Source: Methanothrix soehngenii GP6
Lineage (GTDB): Archaea > Halobacteriota > Methanosarcinia > Methanotrichales > Methanotrichaceae
Direction of reading: 5' to 3'
Assembly (NCBI RefSeq): GCF_000204415.1
Contig: NC_015416.1
Coordinates: 2,418,001 to 2,482,000 of the forward strand
DNA length: 64,000 nt
The first letter of the stretch is position 1; the number at the start of each line of letters is the position of its first letter. The translations under genes were made by a program, and so were the position numbers. This document shows, piece after piece, positions 55,192 through 63,912 of the stretch. Below the pieces are notes generated by a model. The model had not been told where the DNA came from and did not search any database. It was given only the letters and a program-made list of their open reading frames with translations.

Positions 55192-55734
55192 TCATGCCGA
55201 TCCATAGAGCTCTGCGATTCGATCTGCGATGTAGCTTGAGCTCTCAAGAGGGCTGGATACAGCCGCATCAACCTCAATTTCAGGAGAGATCGGCTCCTCA
55301 TAGGCCACGTTGACCCCCGGAACGAGTGCATTCTTTCTCCCCGCCTTCTTGTAGATATCTTTGGGAGAGAATGCCGCATTTCTCCTCTCTTCTCTATCCA
55401 TGCATACCTCTAAAGGAGCGCGGATGAAGACCTCGGCGAAGTTGGGGATCAATTGCCTGGCCAGATCTCTGTAGCGGCGTCTGTTGGCGGTAGCATCGAT
55501 GATGACGTTTTTATTCTCTTCCGCCAGGATCTTTCCCATATAGGCCAGGCTGGCGTAGACGATGTCCCTTTCCTCCTCTGTATATTTCGGCTCTGGGGTG
55601 ATGACCCTTCGGATCTCGTCCAGCTGGAGGATCTTAACCTCTATCCCCCTTTCCTGAAGCCTCTTTTTCACTTCCATCGCAATGGTGGTCTTCCCGCAGC
55701 CGGGGAGCCCAGTGAACCACATGACCCATGCCAT
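55192..55734 (-). CDS. APS kinase-like nucleotide kinase
   Basis: 180 residues. P-loop GLPGCGKTT (about 9-17), LDEIRRVITPEPKYTEEERDIVYASLAYMGKIL in place of the LDGD...ENIRR motif, VIIDATANRRRYRDLAR, and FIRAPLEVCMDREERR...KDIYKKA. This is the adenylylsulfate kinase fold. The canonical APS-binding LDGD is LDEI here, and no ATP sulfurylase is adjacent, so sulfate activation is not certain. It is first in a minus-strand group with the GAPDH-like gene and endA. Confidence 0.8.
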   Translation of the reverse strand: MAWVMWFTGLPGCGKTTIAMEVKKRLQERGIEVKILQLDEIRRVITPEPKYTEEERDIVYASLAYMGKILAEENKNVIIDATANRRRYRDLARQLIPNFAEVFIRAPLEVCMDREERRNAAFSPKDIYKKAGRKNALVPGVNVAYEEPISPEIEVDAAVSSPLESSSYIADRIAELYGSA

Positions 55735-55871
55735 AGTGAATATGGTCTATTGCTGGAATGATAAAGCATTCGATTCACAGAAATCAAACAAAAGATTAAT
55801 ATAAGATCAATTGATATATAGACATGCTGCGCGGCATAAAGCCCACTGCATATGGGGAATGGAGGCATAAT

Positions 55872-56144
55872 ATGATCGAGAAAAGAAATTTTGCATTGAG
55901 GGATAAAGAGGGCAACGAGATCGGCGTCTTTTCGGGCAAGCAGCCAAGGCAAGCAGCTTTGAAGGCGGCAAACCGGGGATTCACCGACATCCGTCTCAGG
56001 GAGAGAGGCACTAAGAAGGTTCACATATTTCAGGGCGAGAGGATACAGGTTCCTAAACCATCAAACGCCCCCAAATGGATGCCGGCCAATATATGGAAGC
56101 CTAATGTAAAAAAGCTGGGCGTGGAGAAGCTGGAGGATATTTAG
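55872..56144 (+). CDS. Chromosomal protein MC1
   Basis: 90 residues from ATG 55872 (the frame is open to 55824). It shows the MC1 family sequence throughout: IEKRNFALRDKEGNEIGVFSGKQPRQAALKAANRG, DIRLRERGTKKVHIFQGERI, PKWMPANIWKPNVKKLGVEKLE. MC1 is an abundant DNA-bending architectural protein of Methanosarcinales and haloarchaea. It is transcribed alone, divergent from the APS kinase-like gene and convergent with the ribosomal cluster. Confidence 0.93.
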   Translation: MIEKRNFALRDKEGNEIGVFSGKQPRQAALKAANRGFTDIRLRERGTKKVHIFQGERIQVPKPSNAPKWMPANIWKPNVKKLGVEKLEDI

Positions 56145-56191
56145 GCAAAGGATATAAGGCCGAGATAAAAAAGAAAAGGCTGTGGAGAGCT

Positions 56192-56506
56192 TCAGCCGAA
56201 AAGGGCGCCCAGGCCCTCTACTCCGCTCTCCTCTGCAGCCTCTTTGCTCTCTTCTTTTTCCTCTTTGGCTGCGGGTGCAGTTGCAGCGGCAGCAGCAGCG
56301 ACGGGCGCTGCGGCAGCGGCTACGGGGACTGCAGCGGCCTGAGAGAGGACCTTGGAGATGTCCACGCCTTCTAAAGCGGCCACCAAGGCCTTGATTCTGA
56401 CATCATCCGCAGCAACACCAGAGGCTGCGACGACATTCTTTATTCCTTCCTCAGTAACATCTTTGCCTGCGCTATGAAGCAGTAATGCAGCATATACGTA
56501 TTCCAT
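56192..56506 (-). CDS. rpl12: Ribosomal protein P1 (L12 stalk)
   Basis: 104 residues. N-terminal dimerisation helices [31 protein letters not shown], an Ala-rich hinge, and the acidic tail ending GLGALFG, shared with the L10 tail. It forms the ribosomal stalk that recruits translation factors. Last gene of the Spt5-L11-L1-L10-P1 cluster. Confidence 0.95.
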   Translation of the reverse strand: MEYVYAALLLHSAGKDVTEEGIKNVVAASGVAADDVRIKALVAALEGVDISKVLSQAAAVPVAAAAAPVAAAAAATAPAAKEEKEESKEAAEESGVEGLGALFG

Positions 56507-56536
56507 TTATATCAACCTCTATTAATTAAGACCAAA

Positions 56537-57511
56537 TTAACCGAATAGAGCACCAAGTCCTGCAGCGGTGTCTCCTTCTTCTTCCTTCTTCTCTTCTTGC
56601 TTTTCCTCTGCAGCGGGCGCTGCTGTGGCTGCAGGTGCAGCCTGAGCCTTCTGGCCGCTGGCAAGGCCGGCGATGGCACTTGCATTAGCGGCCGCCTTGG
56701 CCAAAATGAACTCCATCATGCTGGGGATGATCATTCCCGCATCCAGCACCAGGGCTCTGGCCTTGGTCTGGGCCTTCTGAAGCATGGGTCCAATTGTAGC
56801 TGGCGTGGGGTATCCGATCTCCACTGCAAAGCTGAATGCCTTAGCAGAAGCCTCGCTTATCCTGGCGACCTGGCCTTCCACATCTATGGCTAGATCCTTG
56901 GAGCTGAATATCAGGCCGCCCTCATAGGCGCCTCTCAGCTCCAGACCTACATTTCTGGGGAAGATCTCCATGGTCTTAAGGATCTCTGCGGTCTTGGCAG
57001 GGACAACTTCGCCCTCTTTGGCCAGGGTGATCTTCTGATTGATGACCACCTTTCCGCCCTTAATTGCCGCGGGGATGCCTGCAGCCTGCAGTTTGCCGAC
57101 CATGGGACCTGGCGAGAAAGAAGTTTCACCTGCCTCGATCACAATATCCTTGGGGGCACGGGTGCCAGCTTTGATGGGCATGGGCTGCTTGCCCTTCTCC
57201 AGCATGCTATTGAGCTTGAAGGGGTTCAGATCGCTGAAGATCAATGCTGTCTGATCCTCAATGAAGTCGGCCAGTGGTTTTATCTGGACGGGGGAAGCCT
57301 CCAGGGCACGGCGGGCAATGGTGTTCCTCACCATTCTTATCTCCACATTGCCTCTCAGATCCCCTCTCATCTTCTGCAGATTGTCCGCCGGGATCTCACG
57401 AAGACCTACAACTCCCACCACTCTGCTTTTGCTGATCTTATCAACCAGCTCATCTACCTCTTTGACCTTCCATTCCGGTATATGGGTAGTGTGACGGATC
57501 TGTCCAGCCAT
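56537..57511 (-). CDS. rplP0: Ribosomal protein L10 (P0)
   Basis: 324 residues, archaeal L10/P0 type with a C-terminal Ala-rich and acidic region ending in GLGALFG. The N-terminal RNA-binding part reads VGVVGLREIPADNLQKMRGDLRGNVEIRMVRNTIARRAL, followed by the insertion domain with GPMVGKLQAAGIPAAIKGGKVVI. It anchors P1 dimers on 23S rRNA. Its start codon abuts the L1 stop. Confidence 0.95.
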   Translation of the reverse strand: MAGQIRHTTHIPEWKVKEVDELVDKISKSRVVGVVGLREIPADNLQKMRGDLRGNVEIRMVRNTIARRALEASPVQIKPLADFIEDQTALIFSDLNPFKLNSMLEKGKQPMPIKAGTRAPKDIVIEAGETSFSPGPMVGKLQAAGIPAAIKGGKVVINQKITLAKEGEVVPAKTAEILKTMEIFPRNVGLELRGAYEGGLIFSSKDLAIDVEGQVARISEASAKAFSFAVEIGYPTPATIGPMLQKAQTKARALVLDAGMIIPSMMEFILAKAAANASAIAGLASGQKAQAAPAATAAPAAEEKQEEKKEEEGDTAAGLGALFG

Positions 57512-58144
57512 TTAGATCACCCTTATGGAAGGGCCCATGGTGGTCTTGACGTAAACTGATTTCAGGTTATGCCGACCATCCTTTAGAGTCTGTTCGAGCT
57601 TGACGACCACTGCTTCAATGTTATCAGCCAGCTCTTTGGTATTCATATTTCTGTTCCCAATCGTCAGGTGAAAGGTTGGCCTGTCCCTGGACCTGATCCT
57701 TGTCATGTTCTTAAGCCTCTGCACCTGCGGGGTGACATCCTGCGTTGGCGGCAGTGGCGTGGGCATCTTGCCCCTCTTGCCCAGGATTGAACCCAGGCTC
57801 TTTCCTATGACAGGCATGAACTGAGTCTCTGCGATGAAGAACTTGTACTCGTCCGCCAGCTTGCGCGCTGCTCTCTTATCTCCGGCGAACTCCTTGATCT
57901 CATCCCCGGAGATTACCCGGTCTGCTCCCGCGCTCTTGGCGCGCAGGGCAGTCTCACCGGCAGCGAATACAGCGATCTTGGTAGGCTTGCCCAGTCCGTG
58001 GGGAAGGATAACCTCGGCATCGACTCTATTCCCGGGCAGGGATAGGTCGATATTATGGAGGTTTATCGCCAGATCCACGCTCTCGGCAAACTTCCTGGCA
58101 GGGGCCTCAGTGATAGCCTGTTTTACGGCTTCTTCGATATCCAT
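57512..58144 (-). CDS. rpl1: Ribosomal protein L1
   Basis: 210 residues. Archaeal L1: FAESVDLAINLHNIDLSLPGNRVDAEVILPHGLGKP, FIAETQFMPVIGKSLGSILGKRGKMPTPLPP and TRIRSRDRPTFHLTIGN. It binds the L1 stalk of 23S rRNA and in methanogens is known to repress its own operon; no binding site could be confirmed by eye. It lies 84 bases after L11. Confidence 0.95.
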   Translation of the reverse strand: MDIEEAVKQAITEAPARKFAESVDLAINLHNIDLSLPGNRVDAEVILPHGLGKPTKIAVFAAGETALRAKSAGADRVISGDEIKEFAGDKRAARKLADEYKFFIAETQFMPVIGKSLGSILGKRGKMPTPLPPTQDVTPQVQRLKNMTRIRSRDRPTFHLTIGNRNMNTKELADNIEAVVVKLEQTLKDGRHNLKSVYVKTTMGPSIRVI

Positions 58145-58228
58145 TTCAACCCTCCGTAGTCTGCGACTCTTATGGTCTCCTACGGCTTCTCAAAAAAGAG
58201 AATCAAAACTCAGATCATAGCACTATAT

Positions 58229-58714
58229 TTAAGCCTTCGCTTCTAATATCTCATCGTATTTGCCGCTGGCCACTGCCAGCTGGGCATCCTTGCTGGACAT
58301 TCCATCCACGGTGGCGCCCACCGATCCTGCAGTACCTATTACCTCGCGAGCGGCATTTTTGAGCGATTTGGATAGAAGGCCCTTTCTCTTGATGTTCGCG
58401 ATCTTCAGGACCTGCTCCATTGTAAGGTCACCGATTGTTGTCTTATCTCCAGTGCCCTTTTCCCCACCGACCTCCTTGATGATCAATGCCGATGTGGGCG
58501 GCGTTCCAACCTCGATCTCGAACTCTGTTCTGGACTTCACAATGACCTTAACTGGAACCTGCATTCCATTGAGATCGCTTGTCTCTTCATTGATCTTGGC
58601 AACCACCTGGGCGACATTCACGCCCAGAGGTCCAAGAGCCGGCCCCAAAGGTGGTCCCGCGCTAGCCTTTCCGCCTGGGACCAATGCTTCTACAACATTA
58701 GCCAAATAAATCAC
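58229..58714 (-). CDS. rpl11: Ribosomal protein L11
   Basis: 161 residues. ALVPGGKASAGPPLGPALGPLGVNVAQVVAKINEET is the L11 N-terminal domain, and the C-terminal domain (about 75-155: KTTIGDLTMEQVLKIANIKRKGLLSKSLKNAAREVIGTAGSVG) binds the GTPase-centre RNA. It is two bases downstream of spt5. Confidence 0.95.
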   Translation of the reverse strand: MIYLANVVEALVPGGKASAGPPLGPALGPLGVNVAQVVAKINEETSDLNGMQVPVKVIVKSRTEFEIEVGTPPTSALIIKEVGGEKGTGDKTTIGDLTMEQVLKIANIKRKGLLSKSLKNAAREVIGTAGSVGATVDGMSSKDAQLAVASGKYDEILEAKA

Positions 58715-58716
58715 CT

Positions 58717-59172
58717 CTAAGTTTCATCTTTGCTGAGAACGCGAACGTGATCTCCCCGCACTGTTATGGGGATGGGAACCATGGCCTCGAAGAGCTCTAC
58801 AGTTATCTCTTCTTTAGCAAGGTCCACGCGCTTGACCCTTGCCTTCTCTCCCTTGAACGGCCCGGATATGAGCTCAACGATTGCACCTTCATTGATGCCG
58901 ATAACTGCAGGCTTGGGGGTGAGAAAGTGCTCAACCTCTCCTATATTTGAGGCCCCTTTGATCACAGAACGCGCATGCGGTATTCCCTGGATCGCCTGAT
59001 CCACAATCTCTGGAGCTGGTGATTCCACAAGTACGTAGCCTTTCAGCACATCTGGAACCAGCAGTGCCCTTATATCATACTTTTCCTTGCGCGCTATCTG
59101 GGCGATCATGTTGGCCACTGATCGTTCTTGGTTAGCAGTGGTCTTTACAACATATATGCTGGTCTCGGACAT
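58717..59172 (-). CDS. spt5: Transcription elongation factor Spt5 (NusG homologue)
   Basis: 151 residues. NGN domain (about 1-85: [45 protein letters not shown]) and KOW domain (about 95-148: [46 protein letters not shown]). It binds the polymerase clamp with Spt4. It heads the ribosomal cluster. The SecE gene that commonly precedes spt5 in archaea is not here: only about 100 bases separate it from a divergent gene. Confidence 0.95.
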   Translation of the reverse strand: MSETSIYVVKTTANQERSVANMIAQIARKEKYDIRALLVPDVLKGYVLVESPAPEIVDQAIQGIPHARSVIKGASNIGEVEHFLTPKPAVIGINEGAIVELISGPFKGEKARVKRVDLAKEEITVELFEAMVPIPITVRGDHVRVLSKDET

Positions 59173-59195
59173 TCCGCCTTTTTAGACGAGGGCCG

Positions 59196-59206
59196 CCTAT
59201 AAAAAG
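59196..59206 (-). promoter_or_regulatory. TATA element of the Spt5-ribosomal protein cluster
   Basis: On the minus strand this reads CTTTTTATAGG, centred about 29 bases before the spt5 ATG, predicting a start within a few bases of the codon (leaderless or nearly so). A separate plus-strand box TTTATACC (59229-59236) with the Shine-Dalgarno sequence GGGGTGAG serves the divergent gene at 59274. Confidence 0.45.
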
Positions 59207-59273
59207 CTTTGTAATCAATCGAAATCTCTTTATACCATTAGCCAAGGTGATTGTTGAGGGGTGAGTATCTAAA

Positions 59274-59870
59274 ATGAGTGATAGGACTGATCAGTTGCGT
59301 GACCTCGTACTCAAGATTGGCGCCACCACCAAGGTCGTGGAAAAGCAGGCTACCCGGCATGGCAGCCTCCGGGGAAGCGGCGAGATTGAACAAGCCCTTT
59401 TGGGAGTAGTAAGGGAGATGATAAAGCAATACAACATCCAGACGAAACTGACTCCTGAACAGTTATCCTCTGTGGTAAGACTTTTCTATAAAGGATTGAG
59501 CGATACTGAGATTGCCGAGCAGTTGGGCGACAGAGCCCTCAATAAAACCGTCAGTCGAGCGAGAATAAAGCTTCACCTCTTCAGGGAGACAGATCTGAAA
59601 CCACCATTTGATAAAGACGAGTTTATTCGCCTTGCAGAGGCCAACCGATCGGTCAAGGATATGGCCGAAGCCCTTCGCGTAGCTCCTTCAACGATTTCCG
59701 AATACAGGAATATCTTCGACAGCCAGAAGGCATCGGAGAGAGATGGCTACACTAAAAGGTTTTTGGAGATCCTATCCGATCAGGATGTCTCTGAGCGCAT
59801 GGTCACCGTCCACACCGAGGATGGCCTGCAAGATACCATCGATACTGATTATGAAGCGGCAGAGGCCTAG
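59274..59870 (+). CDS. Conserved archaeal HTH protein (Cmi4-like)
   Basis: 198 residues. The N-terminal charged helix SDRTDQLRDLVLKIGATTKVVEKQATRHGSL resembles haloarchaeal conditioned-medium-induced protein 4. Two HTH-like regions follow (LSDTEIAEQLGDRALNKTVSRARIKLHL and KDMAEALRVAPSTISEYRNIF), suggesting a DNA-binding regulator. GGGGTGAG nine bases upstream supports the ATG at 59274. It is divergent from spt5; its function is unknown. Confidence 0.72.
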   Translation: MSDRTDQLRDLVLKIGATTKVVEKQATRHGSLRGSGEIEQALLGVVREMIKQYNIQTKLTPEQLSSVVRLFYKGLSDTEIAEQLGDRALNKTVSRARIKLHLFRETDLKPPFDKDEFIRLAEANRSVKDMAEALRVAPSTISEYRNIFDSQKASERDGYTKRFLEILSDQDVSERMVTVHTEDGLQDTIDTDYEAAEA

Positions 59871-60244
59871 TACCTCTGCTTAATTCTTTAAATTACCAAG
59901 TTATAAATTTATCAATACATTTTATAACACTTTATAATTAATACTCATTAACGATTGTATCTCTTGACTCATATCAGTATTAATATCCACCGTAGTGTAT
60001 ATAATATAAAATTTGGGGAAAATTTGCAATTATATTATATTTCTTTTTATATATTATATTATTTATATATTAATTAATGCTTTTGCTGATATCAGATTCG
60101 GATCTATCTACCATATCATTGATCCACCAGATTTATATCCTATTTTAGACCATATAATTGTTGCTGGCCACAACAAAATAGTTAAATTGAGCTAAATTTG
60201 TCTCAATCTTTTTAAAAAAAAGGTAATGGTGTAGGAGGGAGTCG
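59871..60244. other. A/T-rich intergenic region
   Basis: A 374-base gap, strongly A/T-rich between about 59885 and 60095 (long runs such as TATATTATATTATTTATATATT). No convincing gene; a 60-codon frame at 60013-60195 is low-complexity and hydrophobic by composition. No direct repeats of origin type and no Orc1/Cdc6 gene nearby. The right end carries the Shine-Dalgarno sequence GGAGGGA of the next gene. Confidence 0.5.
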
Positions 60245-60487
60245 ATGAAGCGGAGCAAGGATTTAATTATATCCCAGATATTGCTCGTTTGTGCCAAGGG
60301 AGCAAATAAGACCAAGATAGTATATCAGGCGAATCTCAACTTCAGAACGGTGGATCCGTATTTGAAGCTTCTAATGGAGAGAGGTCTGATAAATGCCAAG
60401 AGAGAGCCTAATCTGATCTATCAGACCACGGAGAAGGGCGAAGAGTTGCTGGGGAGCTTGAAAGCGATCCAAAGGGAGATATACTAG
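60245..60487 (+). CDS. Small winged-helix protein (HTH_45-like)
   Basis: 80 residues preceded by GGAGGGA. The whole protein is one winged helix: KRSKDLIISQILLVCAKGANKTKIVYQANLNFRTVDPYLKLLMERGLINAKREPNLIYQTTEKGEELLGSL. This small archaeal transcription-factor type is common in plasmids, proviruses and chromosomes. Flanking A/T-rich DNA hints at acquisition, but that is weak evidence. Confidence 0.8.
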   Translation: MKRSKDLIISQILLVCAKGANKTKIVYQANLNFRTVDPYLKLLMERGLINAKREPNLIYQTTEKGEELLGSLKAIQREIY

Positions 60488-60524
60488 ACATATCTCCTCG
60501 CTTGCATCTGCAAGATAGCATATC

Positions 60525-61544
60525 CTAAATGCTATCTTTGCCTTCTTCCCTCTGGCAGAGGAATATGTGGCGGATTAGGCTGCGGTGCACCCTATCCAAA
60601 TGGCTTTGAATGACTCTGAATCCGGCATTTGATATCTGGGAGTCAATCGGGCCATCGGCTACGATAACCATGCGTCTGCCAGGTCTTATCACACGAAATA
60701 GCTCCGATAGACTCTCTTTTAAGAGATCCTCCTTGGAAGAGGCGAGGATCCTGGCAGACCTTCCATAAGGAATGTCGAGCACTGCACCGTAGATAGAAGC
60801 ATCCTTCAGAGCAAGGCGTTTGGCATCGCCTAATACCAGGGCGCAATTCATATTCTCCAGGTTGCATATTGCCCCCTTCACCAGCCGGCCTTGAGCCTCT
60901 ATCCCCAGGCACTCTATGCCCATCAGACAGGCCTCAACCAGAATCCCGCATGTTCCGGCAAACGGGTCGAGCAGCCGCTCCCCAGCTCGGATCTGAGTTA
61001 GATTGACCAAAGAGCGGGCCATGCGGGGCATGAGGACTCCGGGATGAAAAAACGGCTTCAGGTGGGGACGGCGGGCCTCAAAGGAGCTGCGATCTACCCT
61101 TGCCACTTCCACTCCCAGGATTATCTTGCCGCTTGTGATAACTGCTCTCAGCTCTATATTGGGGCTTTTCAGGTCTGCCCGGATGCCTTTTCCCAAGAGC
61201 ACCCTTCCTATCTCGTGCTCCACAGCATCCGCCCTGGGAGAAGCGTTCTTGATCCTCCTTGCCCGAATCCTGTAGCTCTCATCGGGAAGGGAGAGGAGGG
61301 CAACGGATCTGGCAAGATCCTCGAGGTCTGCCTCGCATATCGCCATGACCTCGATGATCCGGTGGGTCATTGCCAGCCGATCTCCTAAAGCCCGAACATC
61401 CAGGCCCTCGGCCTCGACTATCAGGCACTGGTCCAGATAGGATTGCTCACGATAGCGGTCGGAGAAGATCTCCACCAGTGCAATAGCCTCACATCTGGGC
61501 AGAGACTCATGCTCTCCAGAGAGCTCGAAGGCATAGCTCTTCAT
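60525..61544 (-). CDS. tRNA (guanine-N2) methyltransferase, Trm-G10/Trm11-like
   Basis: 339 residues. A THUMP-type N-terminal half (about 1-160) precedes a Rossmann-fold methyltransferase: LLDPFAGTCGILVEACLMGIECLGIEA (SAM site, about 190-216) and the DIPYGRSA catalytic motif (usually DPPYGRS). In archaea this family makes m2,2G10 in tRNA. The D-I-P variant of the motif is slightly unusual. Seven bases separate it from the phosphotransferase gene upstream, so they form an operon. Confidence 0.87.
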   Translation of the reverse strand: MKSYAFELSGEHESLPRCEAIALVEIFSDRYREQSYLDQCLIVEAEGLDVRALGDRLAMTHRIIEVMAICEADLEDLARSVALLSLPDESYRIRARRIKNASPRADAVEHEIGRVLLGKGIRADLKSPNIELRAVITSGKIILGVEVARVDRSSFEARRPHLKPFFHPGVLMPRMARSLVNLTQIRAGERLLDPFAGTCGILVEACLMGIECLGIEAQGRLVKGAICNLENMNCALVLGDAKRLALKDASIYGAVLDIPYGRSARILASSKEDLLKESLSELFRVIRPGRRMVIVADGPIDSQISNAGFRVIQSHLDRVHRSLIRHIFLCQREEGKDSI

Positions 61545-61550
61545 TCTTTT

Positions 61551-62642
61551 TTAGTCCAGATAGGAGTTCACATCCCGATAATTGAACCGCTCTGTTGCCA
61601 GAACGTTCTCCAGGAAGTTGAAGAGAGCCCTTCGAACATCGTCCGAGAGCAATGGATACCAGGTTGGACTGGCCACCACAGTCGCCCGGAAGGCAAAGAA
61701 TGGGGCTATGACCTCTAAGAGTTCATCGTCGCCGGTCTTATCCAGGTAGTTCTCAAAGAACAGCTCGAACAGGTCCTTGAGGTCTCCGGTCAAACGCAGG
61801 CTCTTTTGCACTGAGTAGAAAATGTAGTTCATGGCGAGAGCAGTGATGTCATCCGCCGCTTCGCCCCACTCCCCCCGGCTCCGATCGAGTACGGAGAAAT
61901 CGGTGCCTTCCCGGAACATGATATTCCAGGGATGGAAGTCGCCATGGACCATGGATAAGCGGTGGACTTTGCTGCGAAGCTTCCAGCGCCATTCCACGCA
62001 GACCTTCTCGATCTCCTGCAGCTCATCGGGATCCAGGAAGGTGCTGCTATCGGGATAGTCGTCCAGGATGCCGAATATGCATTCTCCGTCTCCCACGGTC
62101 TCTCTGATCTTGCGCTGGTATAAGGGCGGGCAATCCTCCTTTGTGGCATGGATCTGGGCCAGATAGCTGGAGAGGGCAATGACCCGATCATGATCCAGGT
62201 CTGTTGCTCCCTCCTCTTTGACTCTTTCCAGGTCGAAGAAGTACTCCTTTCCCTCGATCTTCTCCATGAGGAGGAAATACTCGCATGCATCGCCAGCAGA
62301 GACCAGCCTTCCATCCGGGGTGAAGTAGCCCACGTCCAAAGATCGGACGTGCTTGGGAAGGCTAGCGAATGTGGCATTCTGCCAGATTAGGATCCTCGCC
62401 CGGTCTGAGAAGTGGTCGTGGCCGAAGCCATGCTGCACCCGCATGGTGGAGAGAACGCAGGATGCCTTTTTGCCCGAGAGCTTATAGTCCACCATCAGGG
62501 GCGATCCATATCCAAATCCCTTTACATCCTCCGCCGTGGGAATGGTCTCCCCCAGCTTTCGAACCGATACGATGGAAAGGCCCTTACCATACAGGCTCCT
62601 CAGATAGGCCTCCAGATTTTCCCTTAACAGATCCATAGCCAT
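61551..62642 (-). CDS. APH-type phosphotransferase
   Basis: 363 residues of the aminoglycoside phosphotransferase/choline kinase fold. Brenner motif MVHGDFHPWNIMF (about 235-247), then the metal-binding segment DRSRGEWGEAADDITALAMNY (usually D-X-D/E). The N-lobe is at about 1-120, with FLLMEKIEGKEYF as the hinge. The substrate is unknown; archaeal relatives act on small molecules. It lies between trm-G10-like and AHCY-family genes on the same strand. Confidence 0.8.
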   Translation of the reverse strand: MAMDLLRENLEAYLRSLYGKGLSIVSVRKLGETIPTAEDVKGFGYGSPLMVDYKLSGKKASCVLSTMRVQHGFGHDHFSDRARILIWQNATFASLPKHVRSLDVGYFTPDGRLVSAGDACEYFLLMEKIEGKEYFFDLERVKEEGATDLDHDRVIALSSYLAQIHATKEDCPPLYQRKIRETVGDGECIFGILDDYPDSSTFLDPDELQEIEKVCVEWRWKLRSKVHRLSMVHGDFHPWNIMFREGTDFSVLDRSRGEWGEAADDITALAMNYIFYSVQKSLRLTGDLKDLFELFFENYLDKTGDDELLEVIAPFFAFRATVVASPTWYPLLSDDVRRALFNFLENVLATERFNYRDVNSYLD

Positions 62643-62655
62643 TCCCCTCTTATCA

Positions 62656-63912
62656 TCAGGTTCCCATCTGCCAGCTGTGCAGGTACTTCTCCTGTTCTGC
62701 GGTGAGCTTCTCCGTCTCCAGGCCCATTGAGGCGAGCTTCAGCTCAGCCACTCTCCGGTCGATCTCCACAGGAACAGAGTAGACCGACTTTTTCAGGCTT
62801 CGGCCTTGCTCCACAATGTAGCGCACTGAGAGCGCCTGGTTGGCAAAGGACATGTCCATGACCTCTGGGGGGTGGCCATAGGCCGCAGCCAGGTTGATCA
62901 GGCGGCCCTCTGCCAGCAGATAAAGCCTGCGGCCGTCGGGGAGCTTATACTCGGTGACGTTATTTTGTATCTCATTCTTCTCCCCGGCCATCTTCTCCAG
63001 GGCAGGGATATCGATCTCCACATTGAAGTGGCCGCTGTTGGCGACGATTGCCTGATCCTTCATAAGGGCGAAGTGCTCTTTTCTTAACACATTGATGTTG
63101 CCGGTGAGGGTGACGAACAGGTCTCCCAGGGGAGCAGCCTGTCCCAGCGGCATGACCCTGTAGCCGTCCATGGCTGCCTCTAAAGCTTTGCGCGGCTCGA
63201 TCTCAATGACGATGACGTTTGCTCCCAACCCCTTGGCCCTCATGGCAAATCCCCGGCCGCACCAGCCGTAGCCGCATACGACCACCGTCTTGCCGGCAAA
63301 GAGGAAGTTTGTGGCCTGCATGATGCCATGCAATGTGCTCTGTCCAGTGCCGTAGCGGTTATCGAACATCATCTTGGTCTCGGCATCGTTGACCGCTATC
63401 ACCGGATAGAGCAGAGCCTTATCTTCGGCCATGGCCCGGAGGCGGACGACGCCGGTGGTGGTCTCCTCGCAGCCGCCTAACATCTGAGCGGCAAGCTCCG
63501 GATGCTCCTTGTGGATTATGGCTATGGTGTCTGCGCCGTCGTCCAGGCTTACATTGGGCTTGAGCTCCAGGGCTTTTTTTATGCAGTCGTAGTACTCAGT
63601 CTCATTCTCTCCCCGGAAGGCATAGACGAAGAGGCCCCGGGCGGCCAGGGCTGCAGCCACTTCGTCCTGGGTGGAGAGGGGATTGGAGCCCGTCACCGCC
63701 ACCTCTGCCCCCCCCGCCACCAGGGTGGTGATAAGGTTGGCCGTCTCCACAGTCACATGCAGACAGGCGACTATGCGAGCGCCCTTCAGGGGTTTCTCCC
63801 TCTCGAACTCCTCCTTTATCCTGTCCAGTACCGGCATATGCCTGCGGGCCCATTCGATACGCTTCTCTCCTGCTTCTGCTAAGGCAAGATCCTTGACCAC
63901 GCTCTCCTGCAA
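62656..63912 (-). CDS. ahcY: Adenosylhomocysteinase-family hydrolase
   Basis: 418 residues if it starts at TTG 63912, which has GGTGAT five bases upstream; the frame is open to TTG 63978. Motifs: [40 protein letters not shown], the NAD site [22 protein letters not shown] and [12 protein letters not shown]. The C-terminus is [11 protein letters not shown]. In methanogens lacking adenosine deaminase steps, relatives hydrolyse S-inosylhomocysteine instead of S-adenosylhomocysteine; the sequence alone does not decide. Confidence 0.92.
   Translation of the reverse strand: MQESVVKDLALAEAGEKRIEWARRHMPVLDRIKEEFEREKPLKGARIVACLHVTVETANLITTLVAGGAEVAVTGSNPLSTQDEVAAALAARGLFVYAFRGENETEYYDCIKKALELKPNVSLDDGADTIAIIHKEHPELAAQMLGGCEETTTGVVRLRAMAEDKALLYPVIAVNDAETKMMFDNRYGTGQSTLHGIMQATNFLFAGKTVVVCGYGWCGRGFAMRAKGLGANVIVIEIEPRKALEAAMDGYRVMPLGQAAPLGDLFVTLTGNINVLRKEHFALMKDQAIVANSGHFNVEIDIPALEKMAGEKNEIQNNVTEYKLPDGRRLYLLAEGRLINLAAAYGHPPEVMDMSFANQALSVRYIVEQGRSLKKSVYSVPVEIDRRVAELKLASMGLETEKLTAEQEKYLHSWQMGT

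Noticed and set aside
59885-60100. Possible replication origin (A/T-rich)
   Set aside because: No Orc1/Cdc6 gene, no origin-recognition-box repeats.
60013-60195. 60-residue hydrophobic frame in the A/T-rich gap
   Set aside because: Composition follows A/T-rich DNA; no start signal and no family.
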